A stretch of DNA of 64,000 bases from Rhodosporidiobolus odoratus (lineage: Eukaryota > Basidiomycota > Microbotryomycetes > Sporidiobolales > Sporidiobolaceae), in the NCBI GenBank assembly GCA_034387635.1, contig JAOANU010000002.1, forward strand, positions 1,364,001 to 1,428,000, given 5' to 3'. Each line of letters opens with the position of its first letter. Position 1 is the stretch's first letter. Under the pieces are notes generated by a model. The model made no database searches and was not told the origin of the DNA. It saw nothing but the letters and a program-made list of their open reading frames with translations. Shown here one piece after another: positions 40,972 to 50,645 of the stretch. A program made the position numbers and the translations under genes.

Positions 40972-43030
40972 GAGAGCATGCGAGTTGAGGGTTTCCCTTT
41001 GATTTCTTTTCCGTTCTTACCTCTTCAAGGCCGCCTTCTACCTCATTCTTCCCAACCTGTACGTCTTCTCCTCTCTCTCCGTCCTACCTCTTGGCGAGCT
41101 CAGCCACTTGCACGTGTGACTACGCTGACCTGCTTCTTCTTGGCTTCTTCGCTGTCTATCCCTCGGAATAGTGTCTTGCCACCACACTCGCAGCCTCGTG
41201 AAAACAGCATGATCCTAACAGACCTCCTCGTCGTCATTTCCCTCTTCAGCCTCGCCGCTGCTTTGCCATTGCCGGGAGGTGAGTTATTTTTCTTTTCTCC
41301 CTCTCCCTCTTGCTCTCTTCTCTCTTGCGCCTCGACGGAACATGGTATCCTGGATTGACCCTCACCGACGGCTTGCAGACGGCCGACAAGATGAAGGCGC
41401 GGATGTCTCTGTTGCCAGCAAGTTCAAGGAGCAGGAAAACCAGGTGCAAGTCAAGTTGAAGGAGGTGCGTGATCTTACTACCTTCCCCACTTCCCGTCTT
41501 CAACCTCACGGTCCTTTCCTCCCATTTCATTCTCTATTCACAGGTATGCTATCTTGAGCTCTTTGCGGATGTCGAGAAGCACACAATCGAATTTGAGAAG
41601 GAGGTGAAGATCAAGGATGGTGCGTGTTTTCCTCTTCCCCTCTGTCCGTCAGAGCGTACCCAAGTCCCGGGTTTTTTACATCAGAGTATGGCAAGGACGT
41701 CTTTGTTCGCGACGCCTTCCGCAAGGACGAGAAGAATGTCGAGTTCTTCTTCCGCGAGTTCTGCTACAAGGATTTCCATTTCTCCGAGCACAACGAAGAC
41801 AGTGAGTTTCCCCTTCTCCTTCATTCCCTTCCTTGCCTTTCCGCTCCTCCTCAGTCTGCATCCTTCAGCTTTCCGAGTTGACTGACCCGCCTTCTGTCCA
41901 ACAACAGCCACCAAGGTCGACGCCGTGCAGCTCGACGACGATCAGCTGAAGAAGATCATTAGCGACCAGAACGTCGACCTCGAGTCCATAAACAAGAAGA
42001 AAGACGAGGACATCGACAAGAAGAAGGAGGGGGAGAAGGAAAAGAAGGACTACCGCCTTGCCAAGCGCGACTTTGACAGTGCGTTTTTTCCCTTCCTCTT
42101 CTCCCTCCTTTCCCCTTCTCCCCTCGCCTGGTTCACTGCCGCCAAACTGTCCGACTGTCCCTTCCCTTTTTCCCCGGTCCCGCCTTCAAGTCAAACCGTG
42201 CTGACCGCTTTGCCTTGACAGACTTTGACAAGGGCCACCTCAAATTCGGCAACTTTGGCAAGGACGACGGAGGTGAGGCGTTTTCTCTCTCCTGTTTCTC
42301 TCGTATACTCAAGGCTGATTTCCTCCGCCCTGCAGCCTTTGACAGCGTGAAGGACCTCGCTTTCGACAACGAGGAGGACAAGCGCGCTTCGGTACGTTCC
42401 TCCCGCCTCTCCTCTCCATTGTCCCTCTCCTGATTTTGCGAGCCTCTCTGCAGGCTTCGACAAGAAGAAGGACGAGAAGAAGAACAAGGACAAGAAGAAG
42501 CAAGACAAGGGCCGTCATGCCTTCAAGCACATGGAGTCCTCCAACTCGTACAGCTGGGACAGTCGCAAGGGTGAGTCTCTCCCTTTCTTCTGCCTTCTCT
42601 CCTCCCTCCACTGACTCTCTTTGCCGTCTCCATGTAGACAAGGACGGCGATGAGAAGCACCGTCGCGCCTAGAGTGCAGCTTGCCGCTTTTCTTTCTCTG
42701 TTCCCCCCCTGTTCCTTTCCTTGCTCTGTCGTCGTCATTGTCCGCCCTCCTCTCAAAAGAGCACTGCTTCGTCTGCTCCTTTCCCTTCTGTACTACCGTC
42801 GGTCTTTCTGTGCTCGCTTTCTACTCCACTCTCTCCATTGAGACCTCTTCTTAGCAGCTCTCCTTCGCTTCCTTTTCCCCTTTAGCGTTCTCTTTCCTTC
42901 TGCATTGGGTTCTTTGTCGCTTTTCCGTGGGAAGAGCACCAAGAACGAGGGCAGAGGGCGATCGAGAGCGGAGAGGTTGGCTATCGCAGCAGCAGGAAAA
43001 CATGGAGACAGATTGGCAACCGCGGGAGTG
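40972..43030 (+). repeat. Segmental duplication, copy A (2,059 bp)
   Basis: Direct repeat of 45261-47317, nearly identical over its length. It begins at GAGAGCATGCGAG and ends at GGGAGTG, with unrelated flanks on both sides. By eye I find about four substitutions (three in the first 100 bp, one at 43021) and one 2-nt insertion at about 42385. The unit carries roughly 235 bp of promoter, one full secreted-protein gene and its 3' flank. No terminal inverted repeats or transposase. Confidence 0.95.
41209..42672 (+). pseudogene. Secreted Asp/Lys-rich mini-exon gene, copy A, frameshifted in exon 7
   Basis: It has the same nine exons as copy B: 41209..41278, 41379..41464, 41544..41619, 41685..41801, 41908..42078, 42222..42272, 42336..42391, 42454..42570 and 42638..42672. 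Signal peptide, CYLELFADVEKH and EFFFREFCYKDF core are intact. Two extra bases (GC) before the donor of exon 7, so CGC-GCT-TCG instead of CGC-TTC-G, shift the phase. The Lys/Asp tail of exon 8 is then read as an Arg/Thr-rich stretch, and translation runs past the normal stop into a hydrophobic extension ending near 42841. The product may therefore be aberrant rather than absent. Copy B keeps the frame and is presumably the functional version, unless the two bases are a sequencing error. Confidence 0.78.
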
Positions 43031-43156
43031 CGGATAGCACAGTAGATCTTGTAAAGTCTGAGCTAGATGCAGAAGATAGAAAGAGGGGTTCAGTGAAGCA
43101 AGATTGCGAGGTGGAGTGGGATAAATCAAGGAAAACGAGTGTACCTCTCCTCCGAC

Positions 43157-44336
43157 TCAGCTAAGCGCCACCACCCTGATCCCTCGCTCCCTACACTCCT
43201 CTTCCAGCTCTTGTTCTTCCTCATGCGTCGGCAAAGCCGACCTCTTCTTCCTATCCCTCTCACCGAGGTGCAGCTGGTAGGGCTCCCTTCCAATTTCGCA
43301 AAGGCTCTTCGCCTGCGGGGCGGCCTTCAGAATATCTATGAGGTCAATAGGAAAGACGTAGGGAGCATGGAAGTGGCGTGTGACAAGAGATGGGGGAAGA
43401 TTGGCGGGGAAAGACTCGGGACAGGAATCGGAAAGCATGAGGATGTTCGCAAGGGTAAATGCACCGGCGCGGAGATGGCAAGGGTCTTGATTTTTGCAAG
43501 CCCAGAGACAAAAGTGGGGAGCAGCAACGTAGGGGGCTTTGTCCTCGCCTGAGGGAACCTTGAAATGGAGGTACCGCCAATTGGGCAAGTCGAGGAAAGT
43601 GGGATAGGTGGAACAAGGTTCATTGAGCGTGAGGGACTGCAGACTAGATGCACTTGTCGAGTAGAGTTCGGATAGAAAGAAGCCTGCTTGGAGGTCAAAG
43701 GATGTGAGGTTGAGCGAGATGAAGGCGGGCAGAGTTGAAAGGGAGGAAAGGATGTTGCTAAAAGGGGCGTCCGACGGCCTCACAGTGAGGTGCTTCAGTG
43801 ACAGCGACAGCTTGTAGAGAAGGTAGCAGGACGCATCCGATAAGCCACATATCTCCAACCTGGGAATTTTCTGAAGCGTCGCCCTGTCCATTCCCATTCC
43901 ATCCTGCACTCCCAGGCGGTGTAGCACACATCTTCGTACCCAGAATCAAGGTTGCGGCTCAGTTAGGCATGCGCAGGATTTCACAAGATATAGGATCGTC
44001 CGGTCAAGACGTAGTAAGGTACAAGGCGCGGCGCAATGAGACCCGAATGACTGGACTGCTCTTCGACAACGAGTTGCTGAACCATAGCGGCAATATCCGG
44101 GCTGCTGAGAACGACACGCAGCATGTTGCTTGTGGAACAGTCGCGTTTGTACATATTGTCGTGTTCCTGCTTCCTGACTCTGACCGTCAGAGCGCGGTGC
44201 AGAAGCGGGCAAGCCAGAGCGAGAAAAGTCGATGATACGCGACAGCTCCCGGCCAAGTCGCCGTGCTTGATGTGACTCCGCACACGAGGTACTCTAGTAT
44301 GGCGTCGACGTGTTCGGTGGGAAGGTTGCGCGGCAT
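43157..44336 (-). pseudogene. Decayed F-box-like gene, second copy
   Basis: It is related to the gene at 10168-11349. It starts MPRNLPTEHVDAILEYLV, like the first copy (MPPTLPTELVDHIFEYLV). The frame breaks soon after: the next matching part (VSSTFLALACPLLHR) lies in another frame, stops follow near 43981, and only 43157-43927 is a long open frame. Its end, DLIDILKAAPQAKSLCEIGR and the following QLHLGERDRKKRSALPTHEE, matches the first copy almost exactly, and the DNA over about 130 bp at the 3' end (43218-43340 against 10231-10355) is much more similar than the rest. This copy reads through where copy one has its TAG. Several lesions make it a pseudogene with fair certainty. Confidence 0.75.
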
Positions 44337-45260
44337 CCTAGACAGGAATAGTGAGGTCCGAGGGAATAGGGAAGGTTGGCGAAGGCTACGAAGACGAAGT
44401 TAGCCCGGATCTGGCTGCAAAGCACTGCACAATGTGCCCACATCTCGAACAATGGGTATGACGCCCTACTCTGGTCTCCTTGTTGCCTGTTGCCCCTCGA
44501 ACGCGAAGTGACTGATGAGGACTCGGAGGCGACGTGAGGTCTCGAGCGAAGTTGCGGGAGTGGGTGATACTACTCGAGGCGCTACTCTACAGGTGATTGG
44601 ACGTTGCAAGTGCCTCTTATCTGCTTATTGAGCGCGATCGACGGGTGCAGGGGAAGACACGACTTGTCAAACTGAGATATCTGAGATCCGCGTCTCTCGC
44701 CTCATAACGCACATCACCTAAAGAGTGTCATACAGCTCAAGCGCTTTCGCGAGCGTACAACAGAGCGGGAGTAGCGCGTATGCGCCAACTGCATACCCTC
44801 ACAGGCGTTCAAGCTCTTCCTTGATCAGATTCGTCTTTTGCCCTCCCAACTCTTGCAAATGATGCGCTGACACTGCAATACAGATCTCGCTGTACACTGT
44901 CGAAGAAGTCACAGAGACAAGTGCAATGGGCGATTGACATCCGGATCGGCGACTGCCTGCCAGCGCTTGTTGCGTTCATCCTCAAGCCCTGTTTGCCCGC
45001 TTGTTGGACTCCAACATCGTCCAGGACCCTGTCGGGCTTGTCGTCGGGACGAGAAACACTCGTGAGATTGTACAACAGGCAGCAAACGTGTCAACTAAGT
45101 ACACATGTCACTTACGGCGACAGGGAGATTTCAGTATCTTCTCGTTTTCGTCTTTGCTTCATCTGGGGGTCTGCCGCTGGCCTCATCAAGCCTTGCAACC
45201 TGGTCTTGTGTTATGACCGCCTCGCCGCCAAAAACTGCTCCGCAGGGGACCCCGAAGCCT
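44337..45260. other. Intergenic region between the F-box-like pseudogene and duplication copy B
   Basis: About 920 bp with short unrelated ORFs only. It is unique in the window and ends exactly where repeat copy B begins (45261). Confidence 0.4.
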
Positions 45261-47317
45261 GAGAGCATGCGAGTTGAGGGTTTCCCTTTGCTTACTTTTC
45301 CGTTCTTACCTCTTCAAGGCCGCCTTCTACCCCATTCTTCCCAACCTGTACGTCTTCTCCTCTCTCTCCGTCCTACCTCTTGGCGAGCTCAGCCACTTGC
45401 ACGTGTGACTACGCTGACCTGCTTCTTCTTGGCTTCTTCGCTGTCTATCCCTCGGAATAGTGTCTTGCCACCACACTCGCAGCCTCGTGAAAACAGCATG
45501 ATCCTAACAGACCTCCTCGTCGTCATTTCCCTCTTCAGCCTCGCCGCTGCTTTGCCATTGCCGGGAGGTGAGTTATTTTTCTTTTCTCCCTCTCCCTCTT
45601 GCTCTCTTCTCTCTTGCGCCTCGACGGAACATGGTATCCTGGATTGACCCTCACCGACGGCTTGCAGACGGCCGACAAGATGAAGGCGCGGATGTCTCTG
45701 TTGCCAGCAAGTTCAAGGAGCAGGAAAACCAGGTGCAAGTCAAGTTGAAGGAGGTGCGTGATCTTACTACCTTCCCCACTTCCCGTCTTCAACCTCACGG
45801 TCCTTTCCTCCCATTTCATTCTCTATTCACAGGTATGCTATCTTGAGCTCTTTGCGGATGTCGAGAAGCACACAATCGAATTTGAGAAGGAGGTGAAGAT
45901 CAAGGATGGTGCGTGTTTTCCTCTTCCCCTCTGTCCGTCAGAGCGTACCCAAGTCCCGGGTTTTTTACATCAGAGTATGGCAAGGACGTCTTTGTTCGCG
46001 ACGCCTTCCGCAAGGACGAGAAGAATGTCGAGTTCTTCTTCCGCGAGTTCTGCTACAAGGATTTCCATTTCTCCGAGCACAACGAAGACAGTGAGTTTCC
46101 CCTTCTCCTTCATTCCCTTCCTTGCCTTTCCGCTCCTCCTCAGTCTGCATCCTTCAGCTTTCCGAGTTGACTGACCCGCCTTCTGTCCAACAACAGCCAC
46201 CAAGGTCGACGCCGTGCAGCTCGACGACGATCAGCTGAAGAAGATCATTAGCGACCAGAACGTCGACCTCGAGTCCATAAACAAGAAGAAAGACGAGGAC
46301 ATCGACAAGAAGAAGGAGGGGGAGAAGGAAAAGAAGGACTACCGCCTTGCCAAGCGCGACTTTGACAGTGCGTTTTTTCCCTTCCTCTTCTCCCTCCTTT
46401 CCCCTTCTCCCCTCGCCTGGTTCACTGCCGCCAAACTGTCCGACTGTCCCTTCCCTTTTTCCCCGGTCCCGCCTTCAAGTCAAACCGTGCTGACCGCTTT
46501 GCCTTGACAGACTTTGACAAGGGCCACCTCAAATTCGGCAACTTTGGCAAGGACGACGGAGGTGAGGCGTTTTCTCTCTCCTGTTTCTCTCGTATACTCA
46601 AGGCTGATTTCCTCCGCCCTGCAGCCTTTGACAGCGTGAAGGACCTCGCTTTCGACAACGAGGAGGACAAGCGCTTCGGTACGTTCCTCCCGCCTCTCCT
46701 CTCCATTGTCCCTCTCCTGATTTTGCGAGCCTCTCTGCAGGCTTCGACAAGAAGAAGGACGAGAAGAAGAACAAGGACAAGAAGAAGCAAGACAAGGGCC
46801 GTCATGCCTTCAAGCACATGGAGTCCTCCAACTCGTACAGCTGGGACAGTCGCAAGGGTGAGTCTCTCCCTTTCTTCTGCCTTCTCTCCTCCCTCCACTG
46901 ACTCTCTTTGCCGTCTCCATGTAGACAAGGACGGCGATGAGAAGCACCGTCGCGCCTAGAGTGCAGCTTGCCGCTTTTCTTTCTCTGTTCCCCCCCTGTT
47001 CCTTTCCTTGCTCTGTCGTCGTCATTGTCCGCCCTCCTCTCAAAAGAGCACTGCTTCGTCTGCTCCTTTCCCTTCTGTACTACCGTCGGTCTTTCTGTGC
47101 TCGCTTTCTACTCCACTCTCTCCATTGAGACCTCTTCTTAGCAGCTCTCCTTCGCTTCCTTTTCCCCTTTAGCGTTCTCTTTCCTTCTGCATTGGGTTCT
47201 TTGTCGCTTTTCCGTGGGAAGAGCACCAAGAACGAGGGCAGAGGGCGATCGAGAGCGGAGAGGTTGGCTATCGCAGCAGCAGGAAAACATGGAGACAGAT
47301 TGGCAACGGCGGGAGTG
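45261..47317 (+). repeat. Segmental duplication, copy B (2,057 bp)
   Basis: Direct repeat of 40972-43030 at an offset of 4,289 bp (4,287 after the 2-nt indel). The 2.2 kb between the copies holds the F-box-like pseudogene. Near-identity including introns and flanks means that the duplication or a later gene conversion is very recent, or that allelic sequence was misassembled. Confidence 0.95.
45498..46959 (+). CDS. Secreted Asp/Lys-rich mini-exon protein, copy B (intact)
   Basis: The family is not recognised; it is a paralogue of the gene at 8275-9637. The nine exons are 45498..45567, 45668..45753, 45833..45908, 45974..46090, 46197..46367, 46511..46561, 46625..46678, 46741..46857 and 46925..46959 (258 aa). 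Exon 1 is a signal peptide (MILTDLLVVISLFSLAAALP). The core is CYLELFADVEKHTIEF, YGKDVFVRDAFRKDEKNVEF and REFCYKDFHF. Charged modules follow (DDDQLKKIISDQ, INKKKDEDIDKKKEGEKEKK, GNFGKDDG) and a Lys/Asp tail with a His/Ser/Tyr-rich end. All introns but the one after exon 2 are phase 1. The two Cys of the core (CY...FCY) are conserved in all three genes and may form a disulfide. An extracellular role is inferred from the signal peptide; no membrane span or GPI signal is seen. Confidence 0.85.
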
Positions 47318-48203
47318 TAGCCTGGTTGTTCTCCCCCGCTCGTTTCCAGAAACCCTTGCCGCCTGGCTATATGTGCCCGCCGCACGCCACTCCTGTGCTC
47401 ACGTACGTGTACTCATCCTCCGGACACTGGTAGCTGCAGGAGTACCTCGGCCGAAGGGGTAGCGACCAGACCGAGCAGGTAAGAAAACGGAGGAGAGAAA
47501 GTATGGTGGGTGAAAAGCATTAGCTGCAGCGAGCAGGGGTAGGCGAAGACGCCGAGGAGAAGGGCCAAACAACTACCCATGTACCTTGCCTGTGCTCGTA
47601 TTCTCGACGGATGTGCTGATCGAGTAGATTGAGAAGGCCATGATTTTCCCGTCATCACTCCGTCTGATCGGCCGCTCTCTCTCCTGTACGGCTACAGTCA
47701 ACCCCCAAACACACTCGAGGGTATGCCCTCTCTCGGTCCTCAGCGTTACGCCCCACCCAAAAACGTCTGTGCCCCCAGCTGCGCGATGGAATGAACCGCT
47801 GGCTCATTCACTTTTCGAAACTCAGCTCTCGCTCTCGTCCTTGCGAAAGCACCGCCTCAAGTGAAGGCGTTCAGAGACCCGCTCCATGACATCAGAAGAC
47901 AAGCAGAGATGTACAAAAATACGGAACAAACCAGAAGATAACGCAGCGAGAGAAAGAAAAGGTAAGAGGTAAACAAAACGAAAACGCGGAGGCAATGCGA
48001 AGGGGAATCTACGAAGGAGGGCAGCAGGAAAGAGCATAGACAGTGACGGGAGCGGATAGGGAAGGGGAGGGAAGGGAAGGATGCAGCGAAAAAGAAGAAG
48101 AAACTGAAATACAAAGACCACTTTGAAAGGGCGCAGCCGGTTCGACAAGTGATGCAGAGAAAAGGGAGGAGACGAACAACATGATAGGCAGGTGTAGGAG
48201 GGC
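47318..48203. other. Intergenic region / 3' flank of the phosphodiesterase gene
   Basis: It is unique sequence right of repeat copy B. A minus-strand frame stays open from the phosphodiesterase exon down to 47822, but that is not the frame selected by the splice model, and its composition (Phe/Leu/Arg-rich from pyrimidine-rich DNA) looks non-coding. No other gene was seen. Confidence 0.4.
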
Positions 48204-49983
48204 CTATGCGCCAACCTTGGGTGAAATACCGATCGCATGTACCGCTGCGGCCGAGGAGAGCGAAGGCGAAGTTGGGGGTGTGGGGACGGGAATGCGGAAG
48301 GCTCCGCCGGCCTTGGTAAGGAGATACGCTTCCCACGACGAGACGAGGTACTGCCTCCACAACACGACGAGTCAGTCTCCGCCGCCGAGTCGATCGTCTG
48401 GAAAAAAGGGAGAGAGTGACGCACGCTGACCAAACTGGAGTACCAGAAACTGCTCCACCCAAACCTCTTGGTTGTTTCTTTGGATACCTTGTCCCAATCT
48501 TGTTCGCATTCGGCGCGGAGGTCGAGGAGGTCCTTGGTTCGGTCGGTAAGGATGGCTTTGGCGCCCCACTTGGTCGCTTCGATCATTTCAGCTCGGGAGT
48601 TGACGGTCCAGACGCAAAGGTCCTGGACGATAGACTTGTGTCAGCAGTGCGCGTATGTCTTCATGCCGAGCGATGGAGAACGACAATGGCCCCGAGGCAG
48701 GGCGGAGATCAGTGCAACTCGACGCACCTTGCCCTCCTTCTTACATTCCTCCCTAAATTTTTCCCCATCACTGCCAACCAAACAGGGGAACCACATACTA
48801 AAGCTATGGCAATCCTTGAAGAAGTATTTGCGAGCGAGAGCGGGGGACATGCCGATATGCGCTAGACGGATGTAGGGGAGGAGGCGAGTGGCGGGCTCGA
48901 CATATTTCGGGTGCCAGAGACCGAGGACTGTCAATATCAGAGTCAGCCAACTGAATAGGGACAGACAGGTTACGGAGGAACGTACCTAGTCGAGGACCGA
49001 GCAACGTCTCGAATCCTTCGTATTCTCGCACGATCGCGTCGATCAAGGGGAACAACCTCTCCGGCTCATTGTCCACCTTGACATCGATATTGAGACTAAC
49101 ATGTTGGTTCTCGGGCTTCATCAACAAGGCGATCGTCTCCCTCAGCGTTGGGATTTTCTGATGCGGTGACTTGTTTGTTCGAAGTTGGTCGAGGGTGCCG
49201 TAGTAGTTCTGAGTTTGGATGCGACCGGTACCGTTGGTCGTTCGATCTGCGAGGAGAGAGAGGGGGCAAGGCACGCGGGAGGCGTGAGGCGGGCGTTCTT
49301 ACTCCCCAAGGATAGGGGGAGAGACAGGGAGTGGCAGGGGAGAGAGCGCTTATGTACCGAGATGAGGATCGTGAAACATGACTGCAGGTTACGAAAGACG
49401 AAAGGAATCAGTCATAGGCGTAGGGAAAGGCTAGACCACAAGAGGGTAAGGAAAAGAAAGGCGAAAACGACGTACCAATCTCCCCATCCGCCGTAATGTG
49501 CACGTCTGTAGGCAACAAAGATGGAGGGAACCTATCAGCATCTTACTTTCAGCAATGACGCGCACCATGCTAGTCAGGAAACCTCTTTGTCCGCGCAAAT
49601 TCCTCCGAACCCCTTCCACCTTCCACCATAACGGCAAGTCCGCTATTGCCCCTCGACGGGCATCGCCCCAGCCATACTTGATACTATACCCATATCCCGC
49701 CCGTTGCGCCGTCTTGCGCAAGTTGATCCTCCCCGGCGTGCCGTTGACCCTGATCCAACTTCTCCTCTCATCCAACCAAGCGCGCCAACACGCGAAACAA
49801 GAAGGTCTGGGTGAACGCACCGCTCTCGATCCCTTCTGCTCCATCCCTGATTGCGGCCTCGAAGCTGGCGAGCGTGTTCTCCGGAAAGGCGGCGCTGGCC
49901 CCTCGATGACCCCAGCAATCTGGGAGTTGTTCTCGAGAGAGGGTGCGAGGGCTGAGAGGAGGTCGGCTGGGCATTGCTGTCAT
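48204..49983 (-). CDS. PGC1: Glycerophosphodiester phosphodiesterase, PGC1-like (phosphatidylglycerol phospholipase C type)
   Basis: Seven exons (5' to 3'): 49821..49983, 49476..49505, 49358..49381, 48986..49246, 48728..48927, 48425..48622 and 48204..48350 (340 aa). GDPD-fold motifs in order: CWGHRGASAAFPENTLASFE, DVHITADGEIVMFHD (split over a 30-nt and a 24-nt exon), LDRTTNGTGRI, IPTLRETI, VSLNIDVKVDNEPE, and DLCVWTVNSRAEM near the C-terminal end of the domain. Catalytic residues in the family are the His of HRG, the Glu of PENT and the Asp/His of FHD. The length and C-terminal extension (SWEAYLLTKAGG) fit yeast Pgc1, which degrades phosphatidylglycerol at mitochondria and lipid droplets; the exact substrate is inferred. 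Intron 1 is 315 nt, several times longer than usual here. The last intron was chosen by its CTGAC branch site. Confidence 0.87.
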
Positions 49984-50645
49984 TGTGCGTATAGGAGTGT
50001 CGATGCAGGTGGAGGTAGGAGAGAGAGGGGGAGCGAGTGGAGAGGGACGATGAGGAAGAAGCGGAGGAGCGCGGAGGGAATTAGGGCGACACGATGAGTT
50101 GAAGGGGTTCCGCTGAGTAGATCGGAGTGGGAGGCCTCGGCGGAGTGGGAACTCGAGTGAGTTGAACGTGTTGCAAATCTGGATCGAGTGAACGACGAGT
50201 GTCAAAGCCACGAGTGAGAGAGGAGAGTTGAAGTTAGGGTCAGCGCACCGCGGATGAGCTCGCTCCAACAACGAATTTGAACCTACCAGTCTAACTGCTG
50301 GAACCGCTATGCGTCTAGTGCGTTGTCCTAGCTTGTATAGCTTGTCGTAGCAAAGTGTGACGAGTCGAGGACAAGTCAGGCGTCGTTCCAACTCCGCCCA
50401 GAACTGGGTCGAAAGCGAATTCCCGGCTGCACGTGCCGTTCTTAGATCGTCATCCTTTGCTTCACGCACGTTCACTCCGGACTCCCGGCAACAGCTGAAC
50501 GTGCTTGACCTCTTCTGACTCCCTTCACATTGGGGTCCTTCGACAGCGCGACAGAGAAAGATATTTGCAACGACGGCACAGTATACACCAGAGTCCAGAC
50601 ACTCGCCAAAAAGCCTACATACAGTCGACCTCTGTTCAGAAGGAA
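49984..50645. other. Intergenic region between two minus-strand genes
   Basis: About 660 bp that should hold the promoter of the phosphodiesterase gene and the 3' end of VID27. No supported ORF was seen. Confidence 0.4.

Noticed and set aside
40972..47317. The 2 kb repeats as a transposon
   Set aside because: No transposase or reverse transcriptase, no terminal inverted repeats or target-site duplication; the unit is an ordinary gene with its flanks.
47822..48350. Long Phe/Leu/Arg-rich C-terminal extension of the phosphodiesterase in another frame
   Set aside because: It needs a 34-nt intron without branch site; the 74-nt intron with a CTGAC branch gives a short plausible tail ending at 48204.
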